64,000 bases of DNA from Tolypocladium sp. Sup5 PDA-1. Its lineage: Eukaryota; Ascomycota; Sordariomycetes; Hypocreales; Ophiocordycipitaceae. The notes below the pieces were generated by a model. The model did not search any database. It was not told the DNA's origin and saw only the letters and a program-made list of their open reading frames with translations. Both the position numbers and the translations under genes were made by a program. Each line of letters opens with the position of its first letter. Position 1 is the first letter of the stretch. The stretch lies in contig JPHH03000034.1 of assembly GCA_000750105.3 (NCBI GenBank), positions 248,001-312,000 on the forward strand. The letters run 5' to 3'. Below, piece after piece: positions 1 to 12,793 of the stretch.

Positions 1-1087
1 CGAGTGTGAAGCGGCATGTGACTCGCTTGTGGAAAGCGAGATTGGCCACGGCGACGGACCCAAGCAGGGACTTTTGGTCGGCAGAGAGCCATACCTTTTC
101 CAGCCGAACGGGCAGCGTCTTGCGGACGTGGTTATCGTGGGGAAAGTTGGTGGTGACCAGCTCCCACTCAAAGGGAGGCGACCGCACATTGGGCTTGCCG
201 TCGCCGGGGAAGGGATACTCGCTGTCGCTCTCGTAGTTCTCAACCGGGGACGACCCGGCACTGACGGCGAGGGGGCGATCTACCTGGAGGAAGTGTCGGA
301 CGTGCTCCAGGTGAGAGTCGAAGTGAACCGCCTTGGAGAAGATGGGCGTGCCGGGCATGCTCGAGGGCCGCCGGCGAGAGGCACGAAGGGCAGGGCGAAC
401 AAGTTCGCCCGACTTTTTACGCACCATCTGTGGCTTGTACTTGAGATCCTCGTCAGTGTCCTCCTCGGATCCCGTCAGGGAGTTGTCGGGGGACTTGGGG
501 ACAGCCACACTAGGCTCGGTCGCAGATCGGACATGGCCAACCTTGCGCCCGCTCCTGGGGAGTTCAGCAAGGGCGCTGGTGCTGAAGCAAACGCGCATGC
601 CTCGAGAAGCTTCATCTTCCTCTGCGCCATCGGAGCTGCTGGGCGGCGGGGGCGATGGCGTCCTGGGCAGGGGAATCTGGCTTACGGCGTCCCTCAGGTC
701 CTTGAGCGCGTCCAGCTTGCGTCCGCGGATCTCTGGGGGCTCGTCGTCTTCGCTCCCCGACGACGCTGACGGCGGGGGGGAGACGATGGCGCCCTTGGGG
801 ATGAGCTCGCGCTGATCCAGGGGCGGAGGAGGCGATTGCCGCACGCTGCCCCCCAGGCTAACCATGGCACTCTTCAAGCCCTCGGAGCCGTTCACAGCCG
901 AGGGGGGGTCGGACCGCGTGTCATTGATGGTGGATATCGGGGGGGTTCGGCGGTGCTTGTTGAGGTACGAGGCGGAGCGCGGCAGCAAAGGCCGCGGCAC
1001 GGACTGAAACGATGAGCGGCGGCTCACATCAGGCGACGCGGAGGCTGAAGAAGCGGGCGATCGGTGCGAGGGCGGCGTGTAAGGCAT
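1..1087 (-). CDS. Protein phosphatase 1 regulatory subunit with CBM21 domain (GAC1/PIG type), C-terminus cut by window edge
   Basis: Seen: one uninterrupted minus-strand frame from an ATG at 1087 to the window edge (362 codons). The N-terminus (MPYTPPSHRSPASS) is Ser/Pro-rich and low-complexity. Near residue 250 is an RVxF-like PP1-docking segment (KAVHFD, followed by SHLEHVRHFLQ). At the edge the sequence enters a CBM21 fold (VRLEKVWLSADQKSLLGSV, then VAVANLAFHKRV). Known: proteins of this layout tether the Glc7-type phosphatase to glycogen and activate glycogen synthase. Inference: the same role here, in the cytoplasm. The ATG was chosen because the frame starts there with the typical fungal N-terminus, and upstream sequence in this frame is not protein-like. 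The gene is followed upstream by a very long non-coding stretch, so a long 5' leader is possible. The missing part should hold the rest of CBM21 and the C-terminal tail. Confidence 0.9.
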   Translation of the reverse strand, partial: MPYTPPSHRSPASSASASPDVSRRSSFQSVPRPLLPRSASYLNKHRRTPPISTINDTRSDPPSAVNGSEGLKSAMVSLGGSVRQSPPPPLDQRELIPKGAIVSPPPSASSGSEDDEPPEIRGRKLDALKDLRDAVSQIPLPRTPSPPPPSSSDGAEEDEASRGMRVCFSTSALAELPRSGRKVGHVRSATEPSVAVPKSPDNSLTGSEEDTDEDLKYKPQMVRKKSGELVRPALRASRRRPSSMPGTPIFSKAVHFDSHLEHVRHFLQVDRPLAVSAGSSPVENYESDSEYPFPGDGKPNVRSPPFEWELVTTNFPHDNHVRKTLPVRLEKVWLSADQKSLLGSVAVANLAFHKRVTCRFTL

Positions 1088-2503
1088 CCCAAACAAGGAC
1101 ACGCCTGGCGGGACGAATTGTCGAGGTTGCAGGTGAGATGACGGGATCAAGAACCCAGGCGTGTACGGGGTAACGGTTCCGGTTCCTGGGACGATGAGCC
1201 CGAGGTCTTGACCGCGTGCGACTCAATTCATAGGGGTTTGAGGGCGCAAGAAGAGGGCGAGAGGAGGTTTTAGGTGGAGGGCGGATGAAAATGTCTGGAT
1301 AGGCAGAATGTCAGCAAACCTTGCCATGTATAAAAACGACGCTGAGGGACGGAGGCGGGTCGACGAAGGATGAGAGGCGGTGCACCATGGCGTTGTTGGT
1401 CAGAACAACACCATTGAGCATCTTGAAAATGACAGCGCAGTGTTTTTTCCCCCTGTGCAACAATGCCTCTGGCGAGATGGAGCAAGCAACTTACGTCGAG
1501 GGGGCAGGAGGGTGGTGGACGTCTGGATGCAGCGTCACGAACGCGTGCTCGGGCAATATTCCAGCAACCGAGCAGGACGAGAGCAGGCAGGACCGAGTCG
1601 GCAGGTTGAGGCAGGACGCAACTGATTAGGCCAAGGGGGACGATTACAAGAAAGCAGAAGAAGAAGAACGGGAGGAAGAAGGCGAGGCCGGAGGAGTCGA
1701 GGGCTGGAACAGTGAAAGTAAAGTCGGCAGGAAACGCACGACGTCACTGGGGGTGGGCTGGCTCGTGGTTGGACAAGCCGTTCCCGTCGATGCTGGCCGT
1801 CGTACTGGGGGTCTGTCTGGGCCGTGAGATGCTACAAGGCCGCGTCTCGACGGTCCTCGGCGTCGATTCGCAAGGAGATGGTCCGTCCTGGTCTCTGCGA
1901 GAGAGTGTGCGAGAGGCAGGAAAAGCGAGGCCGATGCGGATGGGGCGGGGAGCGCTTGGTTTTGCCTTTGGCGACGGCGGATGGCGGATGGCGCTGGTTG
2001 ACGGCGGACGCTGGGGCTACAGCGCTGCAACGGGACTACTCTTCACTAGCACAACGGGGGGTGGGAGTCAACGGCCGGCCAGGGAGGGAGGGGGATGGGT
2101 GGCATGGATGGCACGGGGATGGGGGAGATGGAGGTCCGGGCCCGGATCCACGGGATCTTGTCCTCTGCTGGAACCTGGAACCCACGACTACGCTCGCAGC
2201 GGTGCTCCGTACAGTGCAACCAGGGCGACGGGAACTGGATTCAGCGAACCGCCGGACACCACCAGGGGTGATGCCGCGCAGACACGACGTGTTGAGGCGC
2301 TTGACGAGGTCTGGATCTAGCGCTGGGCTGCTGGCTGCTGTTTGGTGGAGCTAGAGTTGAAGGAAGTATCGTCGATCGGGGGGGGCGGGGCGGCCGGGGG
2401 TTGAGTCGAGCATGGTTTGATGGGATGTTTGGATGGGCTGTTGGATGGCTTGGGTGGCTCCATGGCTTGCAAGTGGCTTACATTGGCGTGGGTATGCAAG
2501 ACA

Positions 2504-2526
2504 GGCATGGCATGGCATGGCATGGC
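2504..2526. repeat. GGCAT pentanucleotide microsatellite
   Basis: About four and a half perfect tandem units of GGCAT, in the upstream region of the PP1-subunit gene. No function is suggested. Confidence 0.9.
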
Positions 2527-3160
2527 GGCATCGCCTTGCAGCAGCACGCAGCAGCACACAACAAGAACACCAACAAGCCACACGACGAACGCCGCCAGAG
2601 TGGCGGAAAGGAGTACATACGAAGCAACTCTCCAGGTGTTTGTGGCGAGGGAGGCGCGTACATACAAAATCTCCAGGTCCATTGTTCCCGTCAACCCATG
2701 CGGCCGTACAGGTTCACACAGCCGGTCAACGTCGATACGCGATTATTACAGGCAGAACTTTTGTCCCGGCATGAGAGATAACGCGGTGCTACATGTACAT
2801 ATACACGGCATGGACGTACGTATGTATGGACAGCTCAGGCACCTGTTGCTGCTTCTGCAGAGGACAGCCCAATGGAAGGCGGCGGGCGTATCTATCCCGA
2901 GCCGCAACTTGGCCCTTGCCTCCGGGTGTACTCGTACAGTATCAATCAGTGCTCGCTGCTCAACTCGTCGGCCGATGAACGTTACCGCAAAACCTTCAAC
3001 CCGGGCGTCACGGCAGCGACGGGGTACGAAGCCTTGCCGGGTCGTCTGCGCTTTGCGCGGCGGCTGAATCTGATGGGCCCTGGATGGTGGATGGGCCATG
3101 GCAGCAACGGCGGCCACGGTGGCGTTATATCTGGGTGAGGTGAGCGGGCGAGTGAAAATT

Positions 3161-3196
3161 GCCAATGCGTCGGCCAATGCATCGGCCAATGCATCG
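3161..3196. repeat. 12-bp tandem repeat, three copies
   Basis: Three consecutive copies of GCCAATGCATCG. The first copy carries a G instead of A at position 9. It lies in gene-free sequence. Confidence 0.9.
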
Positions 3197-6100
3197 GCGT
3201 GGACCACGCACGCACGCGCCCTCATCTCATCCTCATCGCGATCATCTGCCAGCCCGCTTACACACGCACATACCCACCTCGCACGCAACCTCCTGTCCCA
3301 GACTCGCACTCCGCAGCCGCATTCCAGGGCCAACAGCAGGTCTCATGAATGAACCTGCAAACTTTCAAGTTTGGTCACACATTCACAGGGGCCGACGGAG
3401 CAACCTGGAGGCGAGTTCTTGTTTTCCAGGGAGGGCCATGCCTTGCTAGCGCGACGCCTCGCCTGGCACTTGTGGGCGGCGACTTGGCAGCAGAAGCAGC
3501 ACGCAAGTCGCGCTCGCGCTCACCGACGGCGACCAGAAACGAAGCAAGGCTCAGCGAGAAACTGCCCTGCAAGCTGCTGCGCCCCAGGGGGGGGGGGGCT
3601 GTTGGGTGTGGCGCTGGACAGTGCGTGCTTCTCAGTAGCGATTTGGGCATCGTCAGAATCACCCATGTCGAACCCACGATGCCGTCCCAGCGCCGCTTGC
3701 CTGCTTGCCTGATTACTTGCTTGCAGACCTTGCTACAAAATGGACCCGGCCCGCACAATGACGTACTCGTGTCGTCGTCTGTCGTCGTCGCCAGTTTCGA
3801 CAACCGCAAACTCACGCGAAGCCCTTGAAGTCTGGGACAACTCGGACGAGGAACTTTCAACGGCTGTCGCTATTGCCCTCCATCCAGGCCGCTCTGGGGA
3901 AAGGCGAAAACTCGTCCTCCACTGTTGTGGAGGGCAACTGTCAACCGTCCGACCGACTGACAAGTCGCCAAACCTTGTGCCGCCCGAGACCGGCTCCTGC
4001 GCTACCTACCTAATAAATCGGGGCGGCAGGCTGGTGCTTATCACAAATGTCAGTTTTTTGGCTCCTAGGAGATTCGGAAATCTCAGAGAGGCAAGGCCAC
4101 GCTGCGCCCAGGCCACAAACCTGAGTCGGTGTTTCGCCTCTCCACGAACCCGGCTCGTTCATTAGGGACGGACTGTCGTATGAGGTTGGTTCGCGAGGCC
4201 GAGCCTCCGGCCAGGCCAACCGACGTTCGAGCCCTAATTCCCCGACAACAGCACGGTGGTGCCATCGCCACTTGCACACACTCTTCGGAGCGGAGGCGCG
4301 GAGGCGCACTGCAACTTCAACCTCGCAGGCAGTGGCTGTTGCGCCGGATGTCCCCTTTTGTCCTCGTCGTATCTGCAACTTTGATGACTCTTGTCGCTTC
4401 AGCAGGCAGATTTTTTGGCCTCGTCTCCGCGGCGGCGCCGTCCTCTCCAAAACGGGCGTCGGCTCGGCGGCGACGAAAGATAAGGATGGATCCCACATGG
4501 GTCAGGGTTGGTTTAGATTCTTCGCAAGCCTGCCGGTGGGGCCGGGCCACGTCGGTGCCGGGGTTGGCATGGTTGGAGCTCGAGCCGTACTCGTAGCGAA
4601 ACAGCAACAGATGGATCAGCGACCTCACTGTCTTTGTTTCGTCCGTCACAGTTCCACGCAGTCCTTCTCCGCAAACGGGCTCTCCGCATGCTGAACCCCA
4701 GGATATGTCTACTTGTAATTACTCTGCATGCGAGCTCCTCGTGCGTGCACAATCTAGCCGGAACAGCCCCTTGTTGCCACAGTCTCCAGTCGATTCGCTC
4801 GGGCGTCGGCCTCTGTACCGTGCGTCCTCTTCGAAACGGACCAACCACAGCCGCCCGGGGTTGCCAAGGCGTCAAATCTGCGTCCTGTTGGTGCTTGAGC
4901 TCGAGGAATTCGAGGACCGGGTGACAAGGGTCGAGCTGCAGGGCTTCACAGCCGCATCGTGTTGGAACTTGGAAGCTGCACCATGAATATCAATGCCCTT
5001 GTTGCCGTCAGCTTTGGAAGCTCCCACAGCAGGGGTTGGGACTTCGCCAAACGTCGATGCTCTCGGCAGACCTGGAGTTGCTCCATCGAGGCCAGCTCAA
5101 CTGACACCCCAGAAAGCCTATTCTTACCGAGCGGATGTTCAGACATGCAAAAGTCGGCGGCCTTGATGGCAATGCAAATACCATCCCCAACAAACTTTGA
5201 GCTCGCGCTGGGTGTGCACACCACCTCGTGCTCTTGACCAGCCAGCGAGTCTATTCCACGCAGGCGTCTCTGCAGGTCATCCATCAACTCCAGTGATGCC
5301 GCCGCAACAACGGCCCCACCAGCCAAAGAGGTGGTTGCTTCAACATGGCCCAAGTGGAGCAGACGGGAGCGCTTTCGCAAAATTTCCTCCACTGCCACCC
5401 TCCTGCAGCACAGACGTTATCAACGAAGACCGCACTCAGTAACATCGAGAATCCCACTTGTGGCCTTGTCCCTGCAACCACATGATGCTGCTGCAGGAGA
5501 GCCAAGCGAGTGACCGGCAGTGACATGCCAGACTCGCTTGGAACGGCCGGAGGGGGGTGGCTTGTTTTAGCAACGCCAAGGCTCTCGCTGCCTGTCCAGC
5601 CGTGTTCTTTCAACTTGGCGGCTCGTCCAACTCGCGCCGTTTCCAAGATGGACGGACGCTACGGACTACTCAGCTCGTCAACAGCCTTGCGGCTACTGTG
5701 CTGTTAAGCCCAACCTTCAACTAGTTAGCGCCGTGGTTGGAATCTTGCCGCCAGAGAGCTCGGACTCAAGCAACTGGCGACTTGACGTTAACGTTCCAGT
5801 GCCATTGACTCCGTGGCGGCCGCAGCCCCGTGTTGGCTCCCGTGCCTGGCCATCCCCGAGCTCTGCCCCAAGGTCTCGCTCAACGCGAGGAAGGTTGCCC
5901 GTGATTGCGCCGCCATGCAGCTCCTCGCGTCCCAGAAAGCCCGCCAGCACGCGCTGGTTGGGCGGAAAACTCAACACCATCTCGCCCAGCTGTCGCCATC
6001 TCGATGATACCGTGCGGGCCCTGCCCGTGATTGGCCAGCGGTGCTTGGTCCGATCAAGTTCCTCAACGCCCCTGTGCGGCTTTGCGTTGCGCTAGCAGGG

Positions 6101-9100
6101 GAGGCCGCATCCTGGACTTGCATGGATGGAACAGGCCAAGGTCCCAGCTTGTGCCAGAACCTGCGAGGGGCAATTTTTCATCAGCTCTGGATTCAAGCAG
6201 ATACGCGCGGGGGTGAAGCTGCGTGTTAAATTGGTCGAACGGCTGGCTGGTCTCGCGAGGACCTACCAGTCCGACGAGCTGCAGCTTCATTGAATCCGCC
6301 GAAGCCGCCAACAATATTTAAGACAGCAGACTCAAACCGTGTCTCTGATCGGGGGAAACGTTCATCGCTCGAGCTGTTTGTGCTCTGCCTCCGGCTTCCG
6401 ACAACGGACAAAGTTCTCGCCACTGGGGCTCGGTTCGCATTGGTGTTGGACGGCGCAAGCTGCAGCCACCTCAACAGTGTCATGCATTTGCCTTGCGAGT
6501 ACGGATATGTCGGGTTTCGATATAACTTCACAGCTACGGAGCATACGGAGACACTCGGCAAGTCTCGCCTCCGTTCAGCTGCCTGACAGGGACCTTGCCG
6601 TGCCCACCACCGCCGTGCCGGCAGCGGCCCCACCTCACGATGCTGTTGCGGCGTTCATTCCACAGCGATGAACCTAAAATAACACGGCCCCAGCTCCCGT
6701 AATTACGTACTGCATCCTTGGCGGCTCTAGATGGACGTCACGCATGCTTCGTACACATCGTACATGCCTTTCCCAGCGGACAAACTCGAGGTTCACACCG
6801 CAACTGAGGGGAACTGGCTCGCGTCGACCTCATGGTGCTCTGGACCTCGTCCTCGTCCATACGAGTGTGCTCAAGTTGCATTGGGCGTCCAAGCCCGCAT
6901 CCGGTGGCGTAGTTGTAATGAGGGGAAGGCATACATATGAGGGGAAGGCACGCGTATCGCCCGCCGCGTATGGCCTCGTCGCCGTGTGGAACTAATGTTG
7001 GCAGTCTCCGTCCGAGCTTCATATACCTGTGTGACTTGCCAGGAAGCCGCTCACTGTCAACTTGCCCATCAAGGTGAGTCTTGCGGGAGGCCGTGTTATC
7101 ACCAGTCACATATAGCACGCAACATGAAGAGGGGCGAGCACTTATACCTGCATATCTCGACAGCAGGCGTCTTGTTCGCCAGAGGATCCTGCCGTCAACT
7201 CCCAACATGAGAGAATAGCATGCTGCAATCGCCACTCGGGGGGCACGTTTTATCCAGGAGGCCTTATCAACGGCACTGCGATCGCTCCATCGTGCTGCAA
7301 TGTCTGTTGTGCAACTCCGGGAGCTCGACATGGACCCTTTGCGCAGTCCCACTAGCCTGCCACGAGCACTGCCAGACGCAGTGGCGCAACCATCAACAGT
7401 CGGGGTCTGGAGAATCTCGAATCCGGGGTCGCAGATAGTGGCAAACCGTGACTTGTCCGAGATTGCAGATTCACCAAGGGGGGAAGATGGTGGGCTCTAA
7501 AAGTCGATGGTGTCCCCGAGACTCACACCGACGGCAGACGGTGTTGAAAACGCGTGCAGGCCGGGCCTCGTGCCGATTCGAAGTGGCTACACGATGCACA
7601 CTCGCGACGGCACCGCCCCAGCCATCCAGACTGATCCCCACTCGGGACCGCGGGGCAACTCAGGTCCAACACCATCTTTCATCCGTTGCGGGTGCGGGAG
7701 TTTCTTAGCCGCGAGCCTTAGTACCTGTGCGAGCGACTGTTGGGTTCCTACGGTTGTCAATGGTATTTGTGAAGGATAGGGATCAACACGCTCAGTTACC
7801 ACTGCACACCACGTCCCGTGTTGATGACCGGCGTGCGGTTGCGTCGTACCGAGAGTCCCAAAAGCTTGGAAGAGGGCAGGACACAGAGCCGGAGACTTGT
7901 CTGTGCCCAGCTGCGGGAGCCGTATCTAACTGGCTGTACGTGCCTTTGCTCCGCCTGTAAGACGTCGGGGGAAGGCTGTGTTTGGCAAGGCATGGCACGA
8001 GCGTACTTCGTACTCTGCAAGAGAGCATACCCCTCTCACGCAGCTGATAACGCGGCTTTCCGTCCATGTTGCTCTTGCTCCCCCATCTCAACCTGGCAGA
8101 CTGCTGCCAAGTCAGTAGTCAGTGCGCCGTAGCGGCGATGCGGGAAGCATTTAGCCCTAGGTGTGGCTTGGTCCAGTCTATCAATGCGGAGAGGTTCTCG
8201 AAAGGTCGCGGTTGGTGTGCTTTGCTTAAACCGCGATGTCGATGATCAGAAAGTACGAAGTACGCCGTGATTGTCGAGGGCAAGTACGTATAATGCCATC
8301 TGTTGCAGCTGTGGTTTGGTTGGTTGGCCCTTCATTGAGATGTCGCAGGAACCGGTGAGGATAAGCGGTCAATCTCTTACACGCCGTCGATGCCATCGAC
8401 AGCCAACCGCTGCCGTCTGACCATTCACCGTCGCAGTCGGATACGGGTAGGTCTGGTCAGCCCCAGATTGCAAATGCGGGGATGGGAGAGCCGGCACGGT
8501 GTGATGCCACGGCACAGGCATATCACAGCCGCATCCTCGAACCATGCGTGTTCGTGTTAGTTACTGGATGGCCAGACAGACAGCAAGCACCCCAGAACGC
8601 CAACCATGCCGTACGCGGTGACCCCAGGATCGACAATGTAGTCGTCGGCAGTGCTCTCTTGCCTCTCGTGGCCCTGACATTCGGGCGCCCACGATCGGCG
8701 GAATCCAAGACAACGGGATGATGCACCAACAGCAGAAGCGAGGTAGGCTCAAGCTAGTCCGTAAACCGATCTCCGGGGTTCCGGGAAAGTGGAATTGCCA
8801 TGATAGCTCGTGGGACTTCGTCTGGCACCGAACCACCCTGGATCAAACCACGGCTTCCGTCGTTCCCGTAGCTACTTTCCCGTGGCGTCTCTCGGATCTC
8901 TGAGAGTCTAAGCGCCCTCACATCACCACCAGCCCGCGCCGTCGCGTCCGCACACCCTCCGCGAGCAAGAACGCCGCGTGATAGGACGACGCGGGTACAG
9001 CCACAGCGTCTTGCCCGCAGCACACTCGAGCCTGTGGCTGGATGCAAGCCGTCTGTTGGTCGTCTGCGGTGGAGCTGCACCCCGCTGTGGTGCCATTGAG

Positions 9101-10418
9101 GCGGACTTTTATCTCACCCGATCGCGGTGTTGCAGGCACCGGAATAGCTTCCACGGCATGGTACCACATGAGACGGCCAAACGGCTCAGGTCCTGAGCCT
9201 GCCAAGTTTCAGGGTTTCCGACGCTGGGGATGGGGACCTCCTCTGGCGGCTCCTGAAGCTCTTTACAGTCGTAAAATCTAATGTTCTGCGCCAACGTAGG
9301 ACTCCGCAGATCCGATTCACTGCGTCTGTCTCCCGATTGCCTCGAGATCGACCGCCCGCCGCCAGAGTCGCCGCACCACAAGTGCTGTACGCGTCTCAGG
9401 ATGGTGCGGCACGCAATTACCACTCATGCAGGCCGTCCTGCTGATGCAACTTTGTGCCGCACGACGACCACGTCCCCAGCTCACCGATATGCATGGCGCC
9501 TTACAGATTGCCTTGTGTCTGGTCCAGGCGCCAGCATTGTGAGCATACCTCATCGGGACTGTGTGTTTCCACCCCCCCATTGCCCCCTCCTTTACATATC
9601 AAGGAGAGAGGGAAGATCAATTACGTCTCAAGCTGAGGCAGTGGCGAAGTGCGGGCGAGCATGCAAGTGCGACGGCTGTTCAGAGTTCTGGCTTGATGGA
9701 CTGTGTCAACTCCGTGCTGCCGCGGTGCGACAGACTTATTGGCTGAGGGAAAGCTTTCGCACTATCAAGTCAAGGCAATGGGAGGGCAACTGTTTGTTGT
9801 TTTGGAGCAGGCCACAAGTTAGTGAACATAGCCATCGTGGGTGTTTAGTGCAGACCCATCAACGGTTCTTTACAAACACTGTCGTCGTGGTATGGAGATA
9901 TCCACTCAAGGATTAGAAGGTTCTATTTACCGTGAGGAAGAGCTTATTCCTGAAAACTTCATACCACTAGTATCCGTGATGCCTACCCAGCGTAGAAGCA
10001 TTACTTCTGAGGCCAAGGCAACACTCCATGGCCCAACGGCGGCCCTCTCCCGAAAGCGCTATAGGGTAGCCCGCTAGTGTTGATCGTTTCTGGCGCTCGA
10101 GACCACTCCGCCCTTGGACGTCCTACTCCTTTGTGAGCCATTGATGGAGCAGGTGCCGCTCGACCGATACATGAAACAAAGATGAAGACTCTGGGGAGTT
10201 GCAAACAATGAAATATGCGGTCAACTGTCGCTCAAACACAGGTGAAGGCGGAACATCAGCTACCGACTTGGAGCAACTCGGGTGTGGTAACCAGGCTCGT
10301 CAAAGTAGCTGTAGGTACAACGCAACGACAGAGTCAGAAACAGCAGAGGTAGCTTGAATCGTATGCACATTTATGCTATATAGGCAAGTTTACACACCAG
10401 CGCACATCCTTGCCTCCG

Positions 10419-12280
10419 CTAAGTGCTGTGCACGTGCTCTCCCTGCACAGGAGGGCCGGCGTAGTTCTTGTGTCCCCAGACCCAGTACCAAAGCCCGGAG
10501 ATGGCCGTCGCGGCCACGAAGACGGCCGGTGCGTAGTTGACCGTCGCAGCGGTCACCGGAATAATGGACGGCATGCAAAACAGGGGCATAGCCAGCATGG
10601 ACCACGCTGCAAACAAGTTGGTTAGCAATGGCAACGGATACTCGGACAGGGGGCAGAGCACGCACCGATGGCAACGATGTTGCAGAAGACACCAATGGGA
10701 CCGAGGTAGAAGCTGCCGGTCCTGACCTGCTTCCTGCCGCTGAACAGGCTGATGGCGATGGGCGTCGCATACGAGGCCGTCAGGCAAATGACACCGACAC
10801 CGGAAAAGGCGTTGAAGGCGGCCGACGAGCCAAAGTTGATGAGGGCGAGGATGATTTGCACCACCATGCTCAGCATCATGGCGTTGAGGGGCACGTCGAG
10901 CTTGTGGTTGACCTTCATCCACAATTTGGAGCCCGGGATGGCGCCGTCTCGGGCAAACGCCCACGTGCAGCGCGACGAGGCCGTCGTGCACCCGATGCCG
11001 CAGAGAAGGGCAAGGACCATGAGGGGAACGAGGAGACCAAAGGCGCCTCCAGAGGAGCCGACGGCGGACTTGATGATGGTCGGCACTGGCTGGCCAGAGG
11101 CAAGGCTGATGAGCTCCTGGATGTCGGGGAGGACAAAGACCAGGGGAATCAAGAAGAGAAGACCGGCGATGGTGTTGATGAAGATGGTGGCGACCATGGC
11201 CTTGGGAACCTGGATCGAAGGCTTCTGTACCTCCTCGCACATGCTACGTGATTGTCAGCGGAACGGCTCCAGTCTACTTGCGCAAAGGGGGCAGCTCTCA
11301 CGAGATGATCATGCCCGTGGACGACGTGGCGTAGCCTGCGTGAAGAAGGCCAACCATAAAGGACCAGCCGGACGGCCAGCCGGAGCTCGATTCAAAGCGC
11401 GTGAAGACGTAACTGGCATCGTGGCGGCCGTTCTTGGCGATGGCGAGGACAGAGACCGCGATGGCGATGACGCCGGCAAAGGTCCAGAAGATAGCGGCGG
11501 TCTCGTCAAGGTCAGCGACATGCAAGCACGGGACAAGGGGGAGGCGGGCTCACATCCAGCCAGGGCAGCCAGCGGTTGCCCAGGGCAGACACGGCGTTGC
11601 ACAAAAAGGTGATGCCGAGGAAGATCAGGAAGACCTGGTAGTTGGTGCCCTCAAAGACACCGACGCCGGGCGACGATTCAAACACATTGATGCACGCGAC
11701 GAAGAACAGCGTGGTGCCAAAGTTGACAGCCAGCGTGATGGTAATGTTTCCAACGACGAAGAGCCAGCCACAGATCCAGCTCGCAACGCGGCGCCAGCGG
11801 GCGGGCGCGAGCATGAAGGCCTGGTAATAGACACCTGCAAGAGAGAGCGAGATCAATCATGTGCACTCGAGGAGGGAAAGGGGCGCGCAATCGCCCCGGG
11901 CGACGCGGCGGGACGGGCTGGTAATATGTACCTCCGGCTGTGGGATAGACACTCGTGATTTCACCAAGGGACGCGGCAACACAGATGATGATGGCGGACA
12001 CAAGCACCCAGCCCCAGATGATGTCGACGGGGCCGCCGCCGACGAGCGGGTAGTTGAGCGTCGTGGCCAGGCCGTACGGGATCGAGGCTAGCACAAAGGA
12101 CATGAAGGCAACCTGCAGCGTCGACCGGGTCCGCGCCAGCTCGGGCTTGTAGCCGAGGTTCTCGAGCAGCTGGTCCGCAGACTCGGGCTCGCCGCTGGAC
12201 AGGCGCGGGGGGTGCTCCAGCTTGGGGTCCATGTTGTTGCTGGCGCTGGTGGCGTCGTGCTTGACGTCGGCGCGGGCCAT
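10419..12280 (-). CDS. APC-superfamily amino acid/GABA/choline-type permease, 531 aa, five exons
   Basis: Exons 12280-11932, 11834-11554, 11501-11302, 11243-10666 and 10606-10419 (introns 97, 52, 58 and 59 nt). The sum is 1596 nt, exactly 532 codons. A polar N-tail precedes about 12 hydrophobic segments. Family signatures are IPYGLATTLNYPLVGGGP, the TAGGVYYQ segment that typifies fungal permeases of this group, NRWLPWLD/TAAIFWTF and MCEEVQKPSIQVPKA. Known: the family imports amino acids, GABA, choline or polyamines across the plasma membrane. Substrate cannot be read from the sequence. Donors and acceptors are regular (for example GTGCGT...TTGCAG). Intron 1 is odd: its first bases nearly repeat the start of exon 2, so read-through would give GGTYYQ in place of GGVYYQ (see findings). 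The ATG at 12280 gives the usual LLENLGYKPEL motif about 40 residues in. Confidence 0.93.
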
Positions 12281-12650
12281 GGTGTCGGGGGACGGCGAGG
12301 CGAGGCCGGGCAGTTCGCGGAGAGGCAGGTACTCGTAGCTGTCGAAGGGCCGGGAGGAGTCGAGAGGGAAGCGCGCCGTTGTGACAGGCTGGTGGCAGAG
12401 ACTGGAGGCCGGGCACTATGCACACACGCACGGGCAGCTCGCAGAGACGTGCCCAGGAGAGGCGAGGCGGAGGGGAGAGATACGAAATGGAGGCCGAGGG
12501 CAGGACACGTGAGGTCGTCGTGTCACCAAGATCCTGACGAGGGCGACGCGGGACGGCGATCAAATACCTGCGCACGTGCGATGGCAACTCATGCAGGCCG
12601 TCGTTTCCCTGTCGGTTGTCGTTCCGAGCGGGGTGTGTTGCTGTCGCGTG

Positions 12651-12684
12651 GTCGAGGTCGAGGTCGAGGAGGAGGAGGAGGAGG
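12651..12684. repeat. GTCGAG/GAG simple repeat
   Basis: Three GTCGAG units run into six GAG/GAG-like triplets, about 370 nt upstream of the permease start codon. No known function. Confidence 0.85.
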
Positions 12685-12751
12685 GACGACTGTGGTGTTG
12701 TGGAGGAACGACGTGAGGCTTCGCGAGGAGTCGGGCGGAGACGAATAGATA

Positions 12752-12793
12752 TACGGAGTAGTCCGTAGGCCTACTCGTACGGATACGGACTAC
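12752..12793. repeat. Inverted-repeat cluster (possible hairpin)
   Basis: GTAGTCCGTA at 12758-12767 is matched by its exact reverse complement TACGGACTAC at 12784-12793, giving a 10-bp stem with a 16-nt loop. The cluster starts with the recurring TACGGAGTA motif at 12752-12760 and includes the 10-bp palindrome GTAGGCCTAC. It lies about 500 nt upstream of the permease start. Confidence 0.7.

Larger units (their letters stand above)
1088..10418. other. Long stretch without a recognisable gene (about 9.3 kb)
   Basis: I read both strands and found only short overlapping frames with no family resemblance, no convincing splice-joined exons and no tRNA. Base composition is GC-rich and mixed, not AT-rich like the RIP-like islands further right. 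It holds a GGCAT microsatellite, a 12-bp triplicate and a 12-G run at 3587-3598. Part of it may be the promoter and 5' leader of the PP1-subunit gene. Non-coding RNAs cannot be excluded by eye. Confidence 0.6.

Noticed and set aside
4348..4596. Frame starting with a signal-like stretch (MSPFVLVVSATLMTLVASAG)
   Set aside because: The rest is Arg/Ser-rich, without cysteines or conserved blocks; not enough for a secreted protein call.
9281..9916. 211-aa plus-strand frame
   Set aside because: No recognisable domain and no hydrophobic or repeat pattern; likely chance in mixed sequence.
10628..11612. Open frames of 207 and 286 aa on the plus strand
   Set aside because: They lie antisense to the permease exons and introns and have no family resemblance; shadows of GC-rich coding sequence.
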